A program made the position numbers and the translations under genes. From the NCBI RefSeq assembly GCF_042652965.1, contig NZ_JBHSHL010000034.1, forward strand, positions 1-15,625: DNA of 15,625 nucleotides. Reading direction: 5' to 3'. The stretch is from Filifactor villosus. Its GTDB lineage: Bacteria; Bacillota; Clostridia; Peptostreptococcales; Filifactoraceae. This document shows positions 6,546-13,400 of the stretch, in pieces. Under the pieces are notes generated by a model, which made no database searches, was not told the DNA's origin, and was given only the letters and a program-made list of their open reading frames with translations. Positions within the stretch are counted from its first letter, which is position 1, and each line of letters opens with the position of its first letter.

Positions 6546-8064
6546 AAGAGAAAAGATACTTTTGAGTGTTACCTTTGTCATTGTTCTTGTAGCAGCATAC
6601 TACTTTTTGGTTTTTGAAAGGCTTACGCAAAAGATCACTTCCTTGCAACAGGAATTGGAGCAAGTACAGACGCAGTATGATAACCAGGAACTGGTACTCA
6701 GACAGGCTGCTCAACTCGGAAGTCAGATGGATGAACTCAAGAAGGAGATCTATCCGATCGCTAAGCGATATTACGGAAAGACCGAACAGGAAGAATTTAT
6801 TGCCGAGATCGACAAGATCAATCAGAAGAGCGGGATGGATATCCAAAAGATAAATTTCTCCGAGGATGCCTTAGTCTACCTCAGAGAACCGGACCCTGAT
6901 GAGAATACACCAACGCCTTCCACTGCAACATCGGGTGAGGCACCCGCGGACGGTTCCTCGCAGACGAATACCGAAGGACAGGCTGCGCCCGAAACGGAGG
7001 AACCTCAAGCGGCTCAGGGTTCGCCCTCCGAGCCGCAGACTACTTCCGACGAGGGGATGAACCTGCAATTGATTCCCGAAGAAGAGGGTGCCGAAGCTCA
7101 GGGCGAAGAGAAGGAGATTATAGGTTATTCTCAAAATATAAAATTGATGCAGACGGAGATCGAATTTTTTTCCACCTACAAACAGATGCTCAAGTGGCTT
7201 CATGCAGTGGACAACAACCCCAAGAATATCATTTCGGGCAAGTTGGAGATGGAACGAAAGGACAATGAGATTCGACATAACGATAAGAACCCCGTCCTGA
7301 AAGGAACGGTACGTTTGAGTTTTTATCAGGTGAAGGATGTAGATAAGTACGATGTGCCTATGATAACCTTCCTGACAGAGAAACCCATTCCCAAATCCAG
7401 ACGGGAAAATCCCTTCCAATCCTATCGTTGGGCTTGGAAGATCGTAGGAGGAAGTGATTCTTCTTCCAGTACGAGAGGTTATCCGGAGTACGGTTCTTCT
7501 TCCAACAGTCCTCTGCCTCCCCCGCCTGCCAATCCGTTGAATCCGGACGGAAACCAAAACAATCCCTTAAATGTTTCCTTGAAGAAAAAAGACTTGTATG
7601 ACTTTGAAGATGAGATGATCAAAATCAAGAAAAATGTGGATTCCATTACGGCTATGGGAGAGATCGACAGGACTAACGTTGCAAAGGGAAAGTTTGCGGG
7701 AAAGGTCAGCTATAATTTTTCCGGAGAGTCGGCGAAAGAAAAAATTCTGATCGATCTGTCCGAGAAAGATCTTACTTTGGATAAAAAGATGGAGACGATC
7801 ACCTTTTCGGTTTTTGCCGAACAGGAGCTGCTCAATGAAGTCGGTTTGATTATTTCGGATTCAAAAGATCAGGAGTACCAGATCGTCATGGCCAATGAGA
7901 TCTCGTGGAGAGGTTGGAGAGAATTGAGTTATGACTTCCATGGAATAGAAAATTATCCGATAAAGATAAAAGGGATCTATATTGCTTATGGAGAGAAAAA
8001 AGGCACAAAGTCCGGAAAACTTGTTTTTGATGATATCAACGTTGGTTATTTGGATGTGAAATAA
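6532..8064 (+). CDS. pilO: PilO-like protein with acidic linker and jelly-roll-like C-terminal extension
   Basis: PilO partners PilN outside the membrane. The 510-residue product has a transmembrane helix (about 8-26), a coiled coil (about 27-100), a Pro/Thr/Glu/Ser-rich linker (about 122-190), and a PilO-type alpha/beta core (about 195-290, starting near IGYSQNIKLM). It continues with a Pro/Asn-rich spacer (about 320-348, containing PLPPPP) and a beta-rich C-terminal region (about 350-510) ending GKLVFDDINVGYLD. That ending, with KYDF-like DLYDFED at the start and alternating strands between, resembles carbohydrate-binding-module-type jelly rolls. PilO is normally about 200 residues, so this is more than double the usual length. 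It starts at a GTG inside pilN, with AAAGGA 10 bases upstream. The core assignment rests on topology and gene order; the extra domain is inference. Confidence 0.8.
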   Translation: MKLSKREKILLSVTFVIVLVAAYYFLVFERLTQKITSLQQELEQVQTQYDNQELVLRQAAQLGSQMDELKKEIYPIAKRYYGKTEQEEFIAEIDKINQKSGMDIQKINFSEDALVYLREPDPDENTPTPSTATSGEAPADGSSQTNTEGQAAPETEEPQAAQGSPSEPQTTSDEGMNLQLIPEEEGAEAQGEEKEIIGYSQNIKLMQTEIEFFSTYKQMLKWLHAVDNNPKNIISGKLEMERKDNEIRHNDKNPVLKGTVRLSFYQVKDVDKYDVPMITFLTEKPIPKSRRENPFQSYRWAWKIVGGSDSSSSTRGYPEYGSSSNSPLPPPPANPLNPDGNQNNPLNVSLKKKDLYDFEDEMIKIKKNVDSITAMGEIDRTNVAKGKFAGKVSYNFSGESAKEKILIDLSEKDLTLDKKMETITFSVFAEQELLNEVGLIISDSKDQEYQIVMANEISWRGWRELSYDFHGIENYPIKIKGIYIAYGEKKGTKSGKLVFDDINVGYLDVK

Positions 8065-8081
8065 CAGGAGGTTTTGACGAA

Positions 8082-8396
8082 ATGAGGTATTATCTGTCAA
8101 CGATTTGGTTCGTATGCTTGATATGTGTCGGACTTATTAAGCTCATGCTAAAATATGAGTTGATAAAAGTGAAGAAGTATTATATATTTATGGTAATAGC
8201 GGATACTTTTTTGTTGACGATAGTACCCTTTGTTTTCACTAGGGGAGTATTTGTGGAGCAGTTGCTCTTCCTCCTCATAATTATGAGTGTTATAAATAGT
8301 GTCATCAGCCTTGTGTTTATACGGATAAATACGAAGAAACAAGGACAAACGGACCTTAAGCGAGCAAAGATAAGCAGTTTTTTGAAAAAGGAGTGA
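8082..8396 (+). CDS. Small integral membrane protein of unknown function
   Basis: The 104-residue product has about three hydrophobic helices (near 5-22, 34-53 and 58-80) and a basic cytoplasmic-type tail ending in Lys/Glu. I do not recognise a family. AGGAGG (8066-8071) lies 10 bases before the ATG, and the gene is tightly packed between pilO (17 bases) and the PRC-barrel gene (7 bases), so it belongs to the same operon. Base composition is AT-rich, as expected for a membrane protein. A role as an accessory membrane subunit of the pilus machine is plausible from context only. Confidence 0.75.
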   Translation: MRYYLSTIWFVCLICVGLIKLMLKYELIKVKKYYIFMVIADTFLLTIVPFVFTRGVFVEQLLFLLIIMSVINSVISLVFIRINTKKQGQTDLKRAKISSFLKKE

Positions 8397-8403
8397 GTTT
8401 GTT

Positions 8404-9741
8404 ATGTTGTTGAAAGAAATAGTAGGAAAGCCGGTCGTCGGTATCGAAGAAGGAAAAAGTCTGGCAACAGTAAAAAAACTCTTGGTAAACAGAAAAGATC
8501 AGGTCTTGGAATATATATTACTCAACCTCCACAGTGTCAGAGATAGGGCGGTCACCTTCGTCATTCCCTTTGCAGACCTCGAAGGCATAGGAGATTATGC
8601 CGTCATGGTACGCAGTCGCGAAATGATCCAAAGATTGGATGAAGAAGAGTTTTGTACAGCTTTTCATGAAGAGTTGACGGAATTGATCGGAGAACTTGTC
8701 ATCAGTGAAAGAGGAAATCGTCTGGGCAGGATAACGGATCTTTTGATTGATGAAAAGCAGGGAAGGGTTCTGGAGATCGGAGTGACGGATGAAGCCACTT
8801 CAAATCAGTTCAATTTTTCTGCGGAAGATATTTTGGTATTCGGTTACGATGTTGTGATTGTCAACGATGCGAGGGCGGCGAACATCATTCCTCCAAGGGG
8901 TGTCGCACAAGAGTTTCAACCGTTGAAAAGAGAAAGGGTGCCGTTTGAAGAAAGACCATCCGTTTCTTTCGCACAGGAATACAAAGATGCACAGGTGCAG
9001 GTGTCTCATATCGAAGAAGAGACTGAGGTCACAGCGCAAAATGAAACACCGGAAGAAGCGGAAGTGATTGCAGTTCAAAAAGAAGATGAGTTGACATCCT
9101 TTGAGTTTAAGAACGAGCCGGAAGAAGAGGTTACCTTGTTGGATCCCGAGCATTTATTTGAATCGGGAGAGGATATTTCAGAATTTGAGATAAGATCTGC
9201 GGAGGAACTTTCTTTGGAGAACGCAGAAGATGTTTCGGGACTTGTTGAAGAAGAAACCTATCTTTTGGATGAGCAGGAAGTGTTGTTTGCCGACCGAAGC
9301 TTGGATAGTCAAGAAGACAGTCTTTTTATGGAAGATAGTTTCTTGGAACTAAATGATTCCAAGCGATACGAGGAGGACGAGAAGGAAGATGTACCGATGG
9401 AATTCTTCAAAGACAAGTCGGAAAAAGAGTTTGTGTTTGGACATTCGGAGGAAATAAAAGAACAGGCTTTCTCGGACAAAACGCAAGAGACGAATAAAGA
9501 AGTCAAGCCGGAAAGAAAAGATAATATCAGTTCTTTTGACGAATACAAGAAGTCGCTTGTAAAGCAATTTATCGACAGACAAAGAGAAGTCTTGGTAGGA
9601 AAGAGAGTGACGGAGGACATCTTGGGGAAAGACGGAAACATCCTTATTGAAAAAGGTAATGTTATTACGATGGATCTGTTCAACCGTGCAAACGATGACA
9701 GAAAAGACAGTATTGTAGAAATGGCAATGTACTCCGAATAA
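8404..9741 (+). CDS. Double PRC-barrel protein with long acidic linker and shared C-terminal domain
   Basis: The 445-residue protein has no signal peptide or membrane segment. Residues 1-80 and about 85-160 each read as a PRC-barrel: MLLKEIVGKPVVGIEEGK and LIGELVISERGNRLGRITDLLIDEKQGRVLEIGV show the typical G-x2-V ... G-x-V-x-D pattern. Residues about 175-345 form a Glu/Asp-rich, probably disordered linker ending in EDVPMEFF. The last 60 residues (LVGKRVTEDILGKDGNILIEKG and a helix) are also found in the protein at 14293-15132 and resemble a small barrel-type domain. PRC-barrels commonly mediate protein-protein contacts. The RBS is AAGGAG just upstream of the ATG. The function in piliation is unknown, but the position between pilO and pilD implies a role in the same system. 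Confidence 0.85.
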   Translation: MLLKEIVGKPVVGIEEGKSLATVKKLLVNRKDQVLEYILLNLHSVRDRAVTFVIPFADLEGIGDYAVMVRSREMIQRLDEEEFCTAFHEELTELIGELVISERGNRLGRITDLLIDEKQGRVLEIGVTDEATSNQFNFSAEDILVFGYDVVIVNDARAANIIPPRGVAQEFQPLKRERVPFEERPSVSFAQEYKDAQVQVSHIEEETEVTAQNETPEEAEVIAVQKEDELTSFEFKNEPEEEVTLLDPEHLFESGEDISEFEIRSAEELSLENAEDVSGLVEEETYLLDEQEVLFADRSLDSQEDSLFMEDSFLELNDSKRYEEDEKEDVPMEFFKDKSEKEFVFGHSEEIKEQAFSDKTQETNKEVKPERKDNISSFDEYKKSLVKQFIDRQREVLVGKRVTEDILGKDGNILIEKGNVITMDLFNRANDDRKDSIVEMAMYSE

Positions 9742-9750
9742 TAAACAGAT

Positions 9751-9755
9751 AAGGA
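9751..9755 (+). promoter_or_regulatory. RBS that decides a TTG start
   Basis: AAGGA abuts the TTG at 9756, leaving no spacing, but is 9 bases from the in-frame TTG at 9765. The second TTG is therefore the more likely start of the following gene. Confidence 0.55.
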
Positions 9756-9764
9756 TTGAATGGT

Positions 9765-10799
9765 TTGGGACGAACTTCAGTAATCAAAAAACTTTATACG
9801 GAAGGTGTCGGAGTCGCTTTCGTTTTCCTGTTAATCGTTTTCCTTTCTCTGGGTTCGGTGTATAAATTTTTGGGAAAGCCGATCCGTCTGCTCATTGACG
9901 GAGAGAAGCGCTTGTTCGGATCTTATGCGGAAATTCAGGAGTATCTCTATGAGAATATCCCACAGTATATCTTCATAAAAAACGAAGTGGATCCTACAAG
10001 GGTATTGGAGATTCCTCTTACAGAGGTGGGAGCGAGTTATATCAGTCCTCACGACAGGGAAGAGATTGAACGTATCGAAAAGAGCAGTTTTTTTCAAAAG
10101 ATGAATTTGTTTTTTGTTCGAAGAAAGGGCTCAAAACCTATCGTTGTGGAGAAAAAGCATATTTATTATGAATCTCGGAAGGTACAGTCTTTTATTGAAA
10201 GAGAGACGACGAGACTGGACTTTCAACCCTATGATGCCTTTATTAAGGAAAATGCTACGGCTTTATATATTGCACCGGACAAACAGGGGATCAGTGTGGA
10301 TCCGTCGGAATTGTTTTATGCTATGGAGGAGGCACTGCGAAACGGATCAATCACGGACGTGAAGGTCAGCGGATTTGCCGTTCCGGCGGAAGTAAGAGAG
10401 TCGGACATCCGCAAGTACAGTAAGAAGAAGGCATCGATTGCCTCTCCGATCGAAGAGGCTTTTCTTCAAAACTCGGCAGTACCTGCAATTTTATATGAAC
10501 TCAATAATACTCTGCTTCCATCCAAGCAGTCGGTGGATGTCAAGCGGAGTGCAAGACAGTATGTCAATACGATTGTTGAACAATACGCTCTCTCGGAAGA
10601 GGATAAAAAATATATGTATAATGTGATGGAAAAGGTCTTTTCCATCGTCAGCCAAGCTCTTCAGGAATCAGGTTTCTCTATGAAAGAGAATGAAGACAAA
10701 ACGGTTTTGAAGGTTTATAATCCCGAAAAGAAAGATGCAATCATCAGTGCTTATTTGGAACAGGATACGGTAAGAATTATTATAGCAACGGTGGAATAA
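9765..10799 (+). CDS. Membrane-anchored VanW/YoaR-like protein (divergent)
   Basis: The 344-residue product has a transmembrane helix near residues 14-34 and a large extracytoplasmic part. The segment from PYDAFIKENATALYIAPDKQ (about 154-212) follows the pattern of the peptidoglycan-binding domain in YoaR/VanW proteins: P-x-DA, a hydrophobic strand, G-x-x-V/D, then an alternating helix ending in A-L-x-x-G. A later LNNTLLPSKQ resembles the LNGT-x-L-x-PG segment of VanW domains, and the end, LKVYNPEKKDAIISAYLEQD, resembles the usual C-terminal strand pair (N-P-x-x-x-P-x-x-I-x-A). Between these the VanW core is shortened or degenerate. This is my reading of patterns, not a computed match. The product may bind wall peptidoglycan next to the pilus machine. 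The gene stops one base before pilD. Confidence 0.6.
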   Translation: MGRTSVIKKLYTEGVGVAFVFLLIVFLSLGSVYKFLGKPIRLLIDGEKRLFGSYAEIQEYLYENIPQYIFIKNEVDPTRVLEIPLTEVGASYISPHDREEIERIEKSSFFQKMNLFFVRRKGSKPIVVEKKHIYYESRKVQSFIERETTRLDFQPYDAFIKENATALYIAPDKQGISVDPSELFYAMEEALRNGSITDVKVSGFAVPAEVRESDIRKYSKKKASIASPIEEAFLQNSAVPAILYELNNTLLPSKQSVDVKRSARQYVNTIVEQYALSEEDKKYMYNVMEKVFSIVSQALQESGFSMKENEDKTVLKVYNPEKKDAIISAYLEQDTVRIIIATVE

Positions 10800-10800
10800 C

Positions 10801-11577
10801 ATGGATGGATTTTTGTTGATTTTTATGTTTGTTTGGGGGCTGTGTTTCGGAAGTTTCTATAACGTTGTAATATATCGTATTCCACTGGGATTAAACATAG
10901 CAAAGGGAAGATCCTTCTGTCCTATATGCGATCATTCGTTGTCGGCAGCGGATCTTGTCCCCTTGTTCAGTTTTCTCTTTTTGGGAGGGAAGTGCCGTTA
11001 TTGTAGAGAAAAAATTCCATGGAGATATCCTTTGATAGAATTCTTTACGGGAATTTTGTTTGCAATAGGATACTGGAAGTTTTCTCTTTCTTTTTCTTTG
11101 ATTCAAGTCCTTATGTTTTGGTCGATGTTGCTGATTGTTGCAGTAATCGACTTTGATCAGATGTATATCTATGATTCGATCTTACTGTTTTTTTCCCTTA
11201 TACAGATCCTGTTGATTTTGGTTTTGAAGCAGGATATCAAAGGAGCTTTGTTCGGTGCGTTGATCGGCGGAGCCATTTATTTTGTGATTCACACTGTTTC
11301 GAAGGCATATTACAAAAGGGAAGTCTTCGGTTTAGGCGATGTGTTTTTGATGGCGAGCATAGGTTTATTCGTTGGTAAAGAGTATATTGTGTTGGCTTCT
11401 TTTCTGCCCTTTTACCTCTCTATCTTCATGTTGATAGGGACGAAGTTGGCGGGGAAGAAGGTGTCCATGCAGTCGGAACTGCCCTTCGGTCCTTTTATGT
11501 GTGTTGGAGGATGGTTGATGTCGATGTACGGACATGAAATAAAATTAATCTTGCTTTCTTTGATGGGACAAATATAA
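10801..11577 (+). CDS. pilD: PilD, type IV prepilin leader peptidase and N-methyltransferase
   Basis: This integral membrane aspartic protease (A24 family) cleaves prepilin leaders after Gly and methylates the new N-terminus. In the 258 residues, an N-terminal FGSFYNVVIYRIP is the usual start. A zinc-type tetracysteine loop follows, with C40/C43 (CPIC) and C65/C68 (CRYC). The catalytic aspartates are D117 in AVIDFDQM and D180 in the GLGD motif. About seven hydrophobic helices are visible. IYD takes the place of the IPD commonly found after the first aspartate. The start ATG lies one base after the previous stop, with GGTGGA as a modest RBS, so translation is probably coupled. Substrates in the window are the three prepilins at 794-4374. 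Confidence 0.95.
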   Translation: MDGFLLIFMFVWGLCFGSFYNVVIYRIPLGLNIAKGRSFCPICDHSLSAADLVPLFSFLFLGGKCRYCREKIPWRYPLIEFFTGILFAIGYWKFSLSFSLIQVLMFWSMLLIVAVIDFDQMYIYDSILLFFSLIQILLILVLKQDIKGALFGALIGGAIYFVIHTVSKAYYKREVFGLGDVFLMASIGLFVGKEYIVLASFLPFYLSIFMLIGTKLAGKKVSMQSELPFGPFMCVGGWLMSMYGHEIKLILLSLMGQI

Positions 11578-11578
11578 T

Positions 11579-11583
11579 GGAGG
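11579..11583 (+). promoter_or_regulatory. RBS that supports an internal TTG start
   Basis: GGAGG lies 5 bases before the TTG at 11589 and inside the first codons of the longer ATG (11577) reading. Only the TTG gives a clean RBS and a compact signal peptide starting MKRAVG. Confidence 0.55.
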
Positions 11584-11588
11584 TTATT

Positions 11589-12320
11589 TTGAAAAGAGCA
11601 GTGGGAATTTTTTTGCTCGCTTGTTTTTTGATGACGGGAAGTGTTGCATATGCGGAGAAAAGCTCTTCTTTTGTAACATCGAGCGGAGCGGAAGTAGATC
11701 TTTTCTCTAAGGAGTTTAAAGAAAAGAACGATAAGATAAAAGAATCGTATACGGTAATCGATGGGAAGGGAACGGAAATTGAAGATAATGCATCCCTCTT
11801 CGATTTGAAAGAGATGTCCAAAGAACCGGTAAAGGTGGTATCGCCTTTTGTTCCGGGCGGGCAATGGAATAACGGAAGTTTTTTGATCTCAACGGACCTT
11901 TTGATCAAGAAGAGTGATGTATCTTCAGAGACCTTGGATCGGTTTTTGTATGGAACAAACCTTGTAGGTTTGGGTAGGGCATTTAAGAAGGCGGAAGAAG
12001 ATCACGGAGTCAACGCTTTGTTTTTGATGGGCTTGGCAATCCATGAATCGAACGCGGGAACGAGCAGGATTGCATTGACCAAAAACAACCTCTTCGGTTT
12101 CCAAGCCTATGATGCTTCTCCGTTTGAAAGTGCGAAATCTTTTATGACGCGGGAGGAAGGCATTGATACGGTTGCAAAGTATCTGTCGAAGAATTATTTG
12201 ACTCCGGGAGGAAAGTATTTCAGAGGGTATAGCATTGAAGCGGTAAACATTCACTATGCTACTGACCCGAACTGGGCAAGAGGTATTAAAATCAGGATTT
12301 CTAACTTTCTTAAAAAATAG
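11589..12320 (+). CDS. Secreted GH73-type endo-beta-N-acetylglucosaminidase
   Basis: The product is predicted to cut glycan strands of peptidoglycan. With the TTG start the protein has 243 residues and begins with a standard signal peptide (MKRAVGIFLLACFLMTGSVAYA, cut before EK). Residues about 30-110 are hydrophilic and unassigned. The catalytic domain runs from about 125 to the end: VNALFLMGLAIHESNAGTSR holds the catalytic acid E153, KNNLFGFQAYD is the N-x-F-G signature, and YATDPNWARGIKIRI is the typical end of family GH73. The longer reading from ATG 11577 would overlap the pilD stop by one base. A wall hydrolase directly after pilD suggests it clears peptidoglycan for pilus assembly, which is inference. 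Confidence 0.88.
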   Translation: MKRAVGIFLLACFLMTGSVAYAEKSSSFVTSSGAEVDLFSKEFKEKNDKIKESYTVIDGKGTEIEDNASLFDLKEMSKEPVKVVSPFVPGGQWNNGSFLISTDLLIKKSDVSSETLDRFLYGTNLVGLGRAFKKAEEDHGVNALFLMGLAIHESNAGTSRIALTKNNLFGFQAYDASPFESAKSFMTREEGIDTVAKYLSKNYLTPGGKYFRGYSIEAVNIHYATDPNWARGIKIRISNFLKK

Positions 12321-12333
12321 GTTTCAAAACACC

Positions 12334-12375
12334 TCGTCCTTTCCGGAGAAAAGTTTTTCCGGAGGGGCGGGACGA
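12334..12375 (+). promoter_or_regulatory. Strong GC-rich intergenic hairpin
   Basis: TCCGGA (12342-12347) pairs with TCCGGA (12358-12363), extended inward by A-T pairs, and TCGTCC (12334-12339) pairs with GGACGA (12370-12375) across a small bulge. No T-run follows, so simple termination is unlikely; mRNA processing or partial attenuation between the glucosaminidase and SLH genes is possible. Confidence 0.5.
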
Positions 12376-12400
12376 TACCTGTCGAGTTGGGGGAGAGCGG

Positions 12401-13204
12401 ATGGGAACAAAATACGGAAAAACAATAAGACTTGTTTTTATTCTACTTATCCTGCTTATAGGTGCAGGGCTCTATCTTTTGTTGACGCGTCAAACACCCT
12501 TGCCTGAGGAAGAGCTTCCTGTGGAGACGGAAAGATGGGTGGAAGATCCCGAGACCATAGTCATTCCTCTGGAAAAGGAAGATGTTGCCGCTACAGTGCA
12601 ACCACAGACACCTCAAAAAAACGAGGATATCGGCGATATGCAATCGAATGAGGAAGAGGAAACTTTGACGGATTACGGAGGAAGCTATGCGACGGAAGCC
12701 ATCATCTACGGGATAGAACAGGGGTATCTTTTTGAATCCGAACCGGGGAAGTTTTTTCCTAAAAAGAATATCCAGCGCTTTGAGTTTATCCACATGATAA
12801 ACAGAGCCTTCGGATTTCAAGAAGAGGGGGAAGTTCGCTTTGTGGATGTCAAGAAGGAAGACTTTTTTTACAGAGATGTTTGTATCGCTATGAACCAAAA
12901 GTACTTATATACGTTTAACGGAAACAGATTCGGACCCTATAAGTATTTCTATCGATGGGAACTTCCGTATATTTTGGGGAAGTTGACAAAGCAGGAGATT
13001 TCCGGAGAAAAGGCGGATACTCTTGAAAACTACTCCGACAGTCTTCAAGTTCCAAAAAATGCACGAGCTTACGTGGACCTTTTTTTAAAAAAAGGATGGA
13101 TGAAGCCGGAGACCGCTTCGAAATTCGGTTCGAAGAGTATTTTGAAGAAGGAAGAGGTTGCATATACCCTTTATAAGCTCAAGACATCAGGGGTCTTAAA
13201 ATAG
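12401..13204 (+). CDS. Membrane-anchored protein with three SLH domains
   Basis: The 267-residue protein has one N-terminal hydrophobic helix (about 10-28) with no obvious signal-peptidase site, then an acidic Pro/Glu-rich stretch (to about 90). Three SLH-type repeats follow: about 92-138 (ATEAIIYGIEQGYL, FFPKKNIQRFEF), about 140-195 (RFVDVKKEDFFYRDV, GPYKYFYRWEL) and about 205-262 (ARAYVDLFLKKGW, ILKKEEVAYTL). IQRFE, FYRWE and LKKEE stand in for the TRAE motif that contacts pyruvylated secondary wall polymer. If the helix is retained, the protein would bridge membrane and wall. The RBS is GGGGGAG (about 12389-12395). Placed after a glucosaminidase, it is a candidate wall anchor for the pilus apparatus (inference). 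Confidence 0.82.
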   Translation: MGTKYGKTIRLVFILLILLIGAGLYLLLTRQTPLPEEELPVETERWVEDPETIVIPLEKEDVAATVQPQTPQKNEDIGDMQSNEEEETLTDYGGSYATEAIIYGIEQGYLFESEPGKFFPKKNIQRFEFIHMINRAFGFQEEGEVRFVDVKKEDFFYRDVCIAMNQKYLYTFNGNRFGPYKYFYRWELPYILGKLTKQEISGEKADTLENYSDSLQVPKNARAYVDLFLKKGWMKPETASKFGSKSILKKEEVAYTLYKLKTSGVLK

Positions 13205-13223
13205 GGTTGGATTCCTGTCGGGC

Positions 13224-13279
13224 ACCTTGATGAAGACAGTTTTGGAGTCGACGTAAGGAAGAAGATCTTCTTGTCAAGG
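13224..13279 (+). promoter_or_regulatory. Inverted repeats upstream of the transglutaminase gene
   Basis: CCTTGA (13224-13229) pairs with TCAAGG (13274-13279), and a perfect 14-bp palindrome AAGAAGATCTTCTT lies at 13259-13272. The palindrome could be an operator or a hairpin. It precedes a possible extended -10 promoter by about 50 bases. Confidence 0.35.
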
Positions 13280-13301
13280 TTTTGAGATACAAGGAGGATA
13301 C

Positions 13302-13400
13302 ATGAAGCATCGGAGATATATGGTAAAATACTATCAAAGACGTATAAAGGAGAGGCTATGTCACAAAGGAGAGCAGGTTTTAAGAAAGGTATCATCTTAG
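13302..13400 (+). CDS. Possible small leader ORF (32 codons) overlapping the next gene
   Basis: AAGGAGG (13291-13297) precedes an ATG at 13302 by 4 bases. The frame encodes a 32-residue basic peptide (MKHRRYMVKYY...) and ends at a TAG at 13398-13400, overlapping the first 43 bases of the transglutaminase gene in another frame. The RBS is strong, but the spacing is short and nothing is recognised in the product. It may be a translated leader or chance. Confidence 0.25.
   Translation: MKHRRYMVKYYQRRIKERLCHKGEQVLRKVSS
13321..13329 (+). promoter_or_regulatory. Possible extended -10 promoter
   Basis: TGGTAAAAT matches the TG-n-TAnnnT extended -10 form and would place the start of transcription about 22 bases before the ATG at 13358. 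No convincing -35 box is present 17 bases upstream, so this is tentative. Confidence 0.35.

Noticed and set aside
6871..7557. Long minus-strand frame (228 codons) opposite pilO
   Set aside because: Arg/Leu/Ile-rich shadow of the Pro/Glu-rich linker; no RBS or motif.
7460..7570. Frameshift or fusion artefact between PilO core and its C-terminal extension
   Set aside because: The frame stays open with the same codon style, and the Pro/Asn-rich stretch is a normal inter-domain spacer.
12256..12507. Forward frame bridging the glucosaminidase and SLH genes
   Set aside because: It overlaps both well-supported genes in another frame and has no domain of its own.
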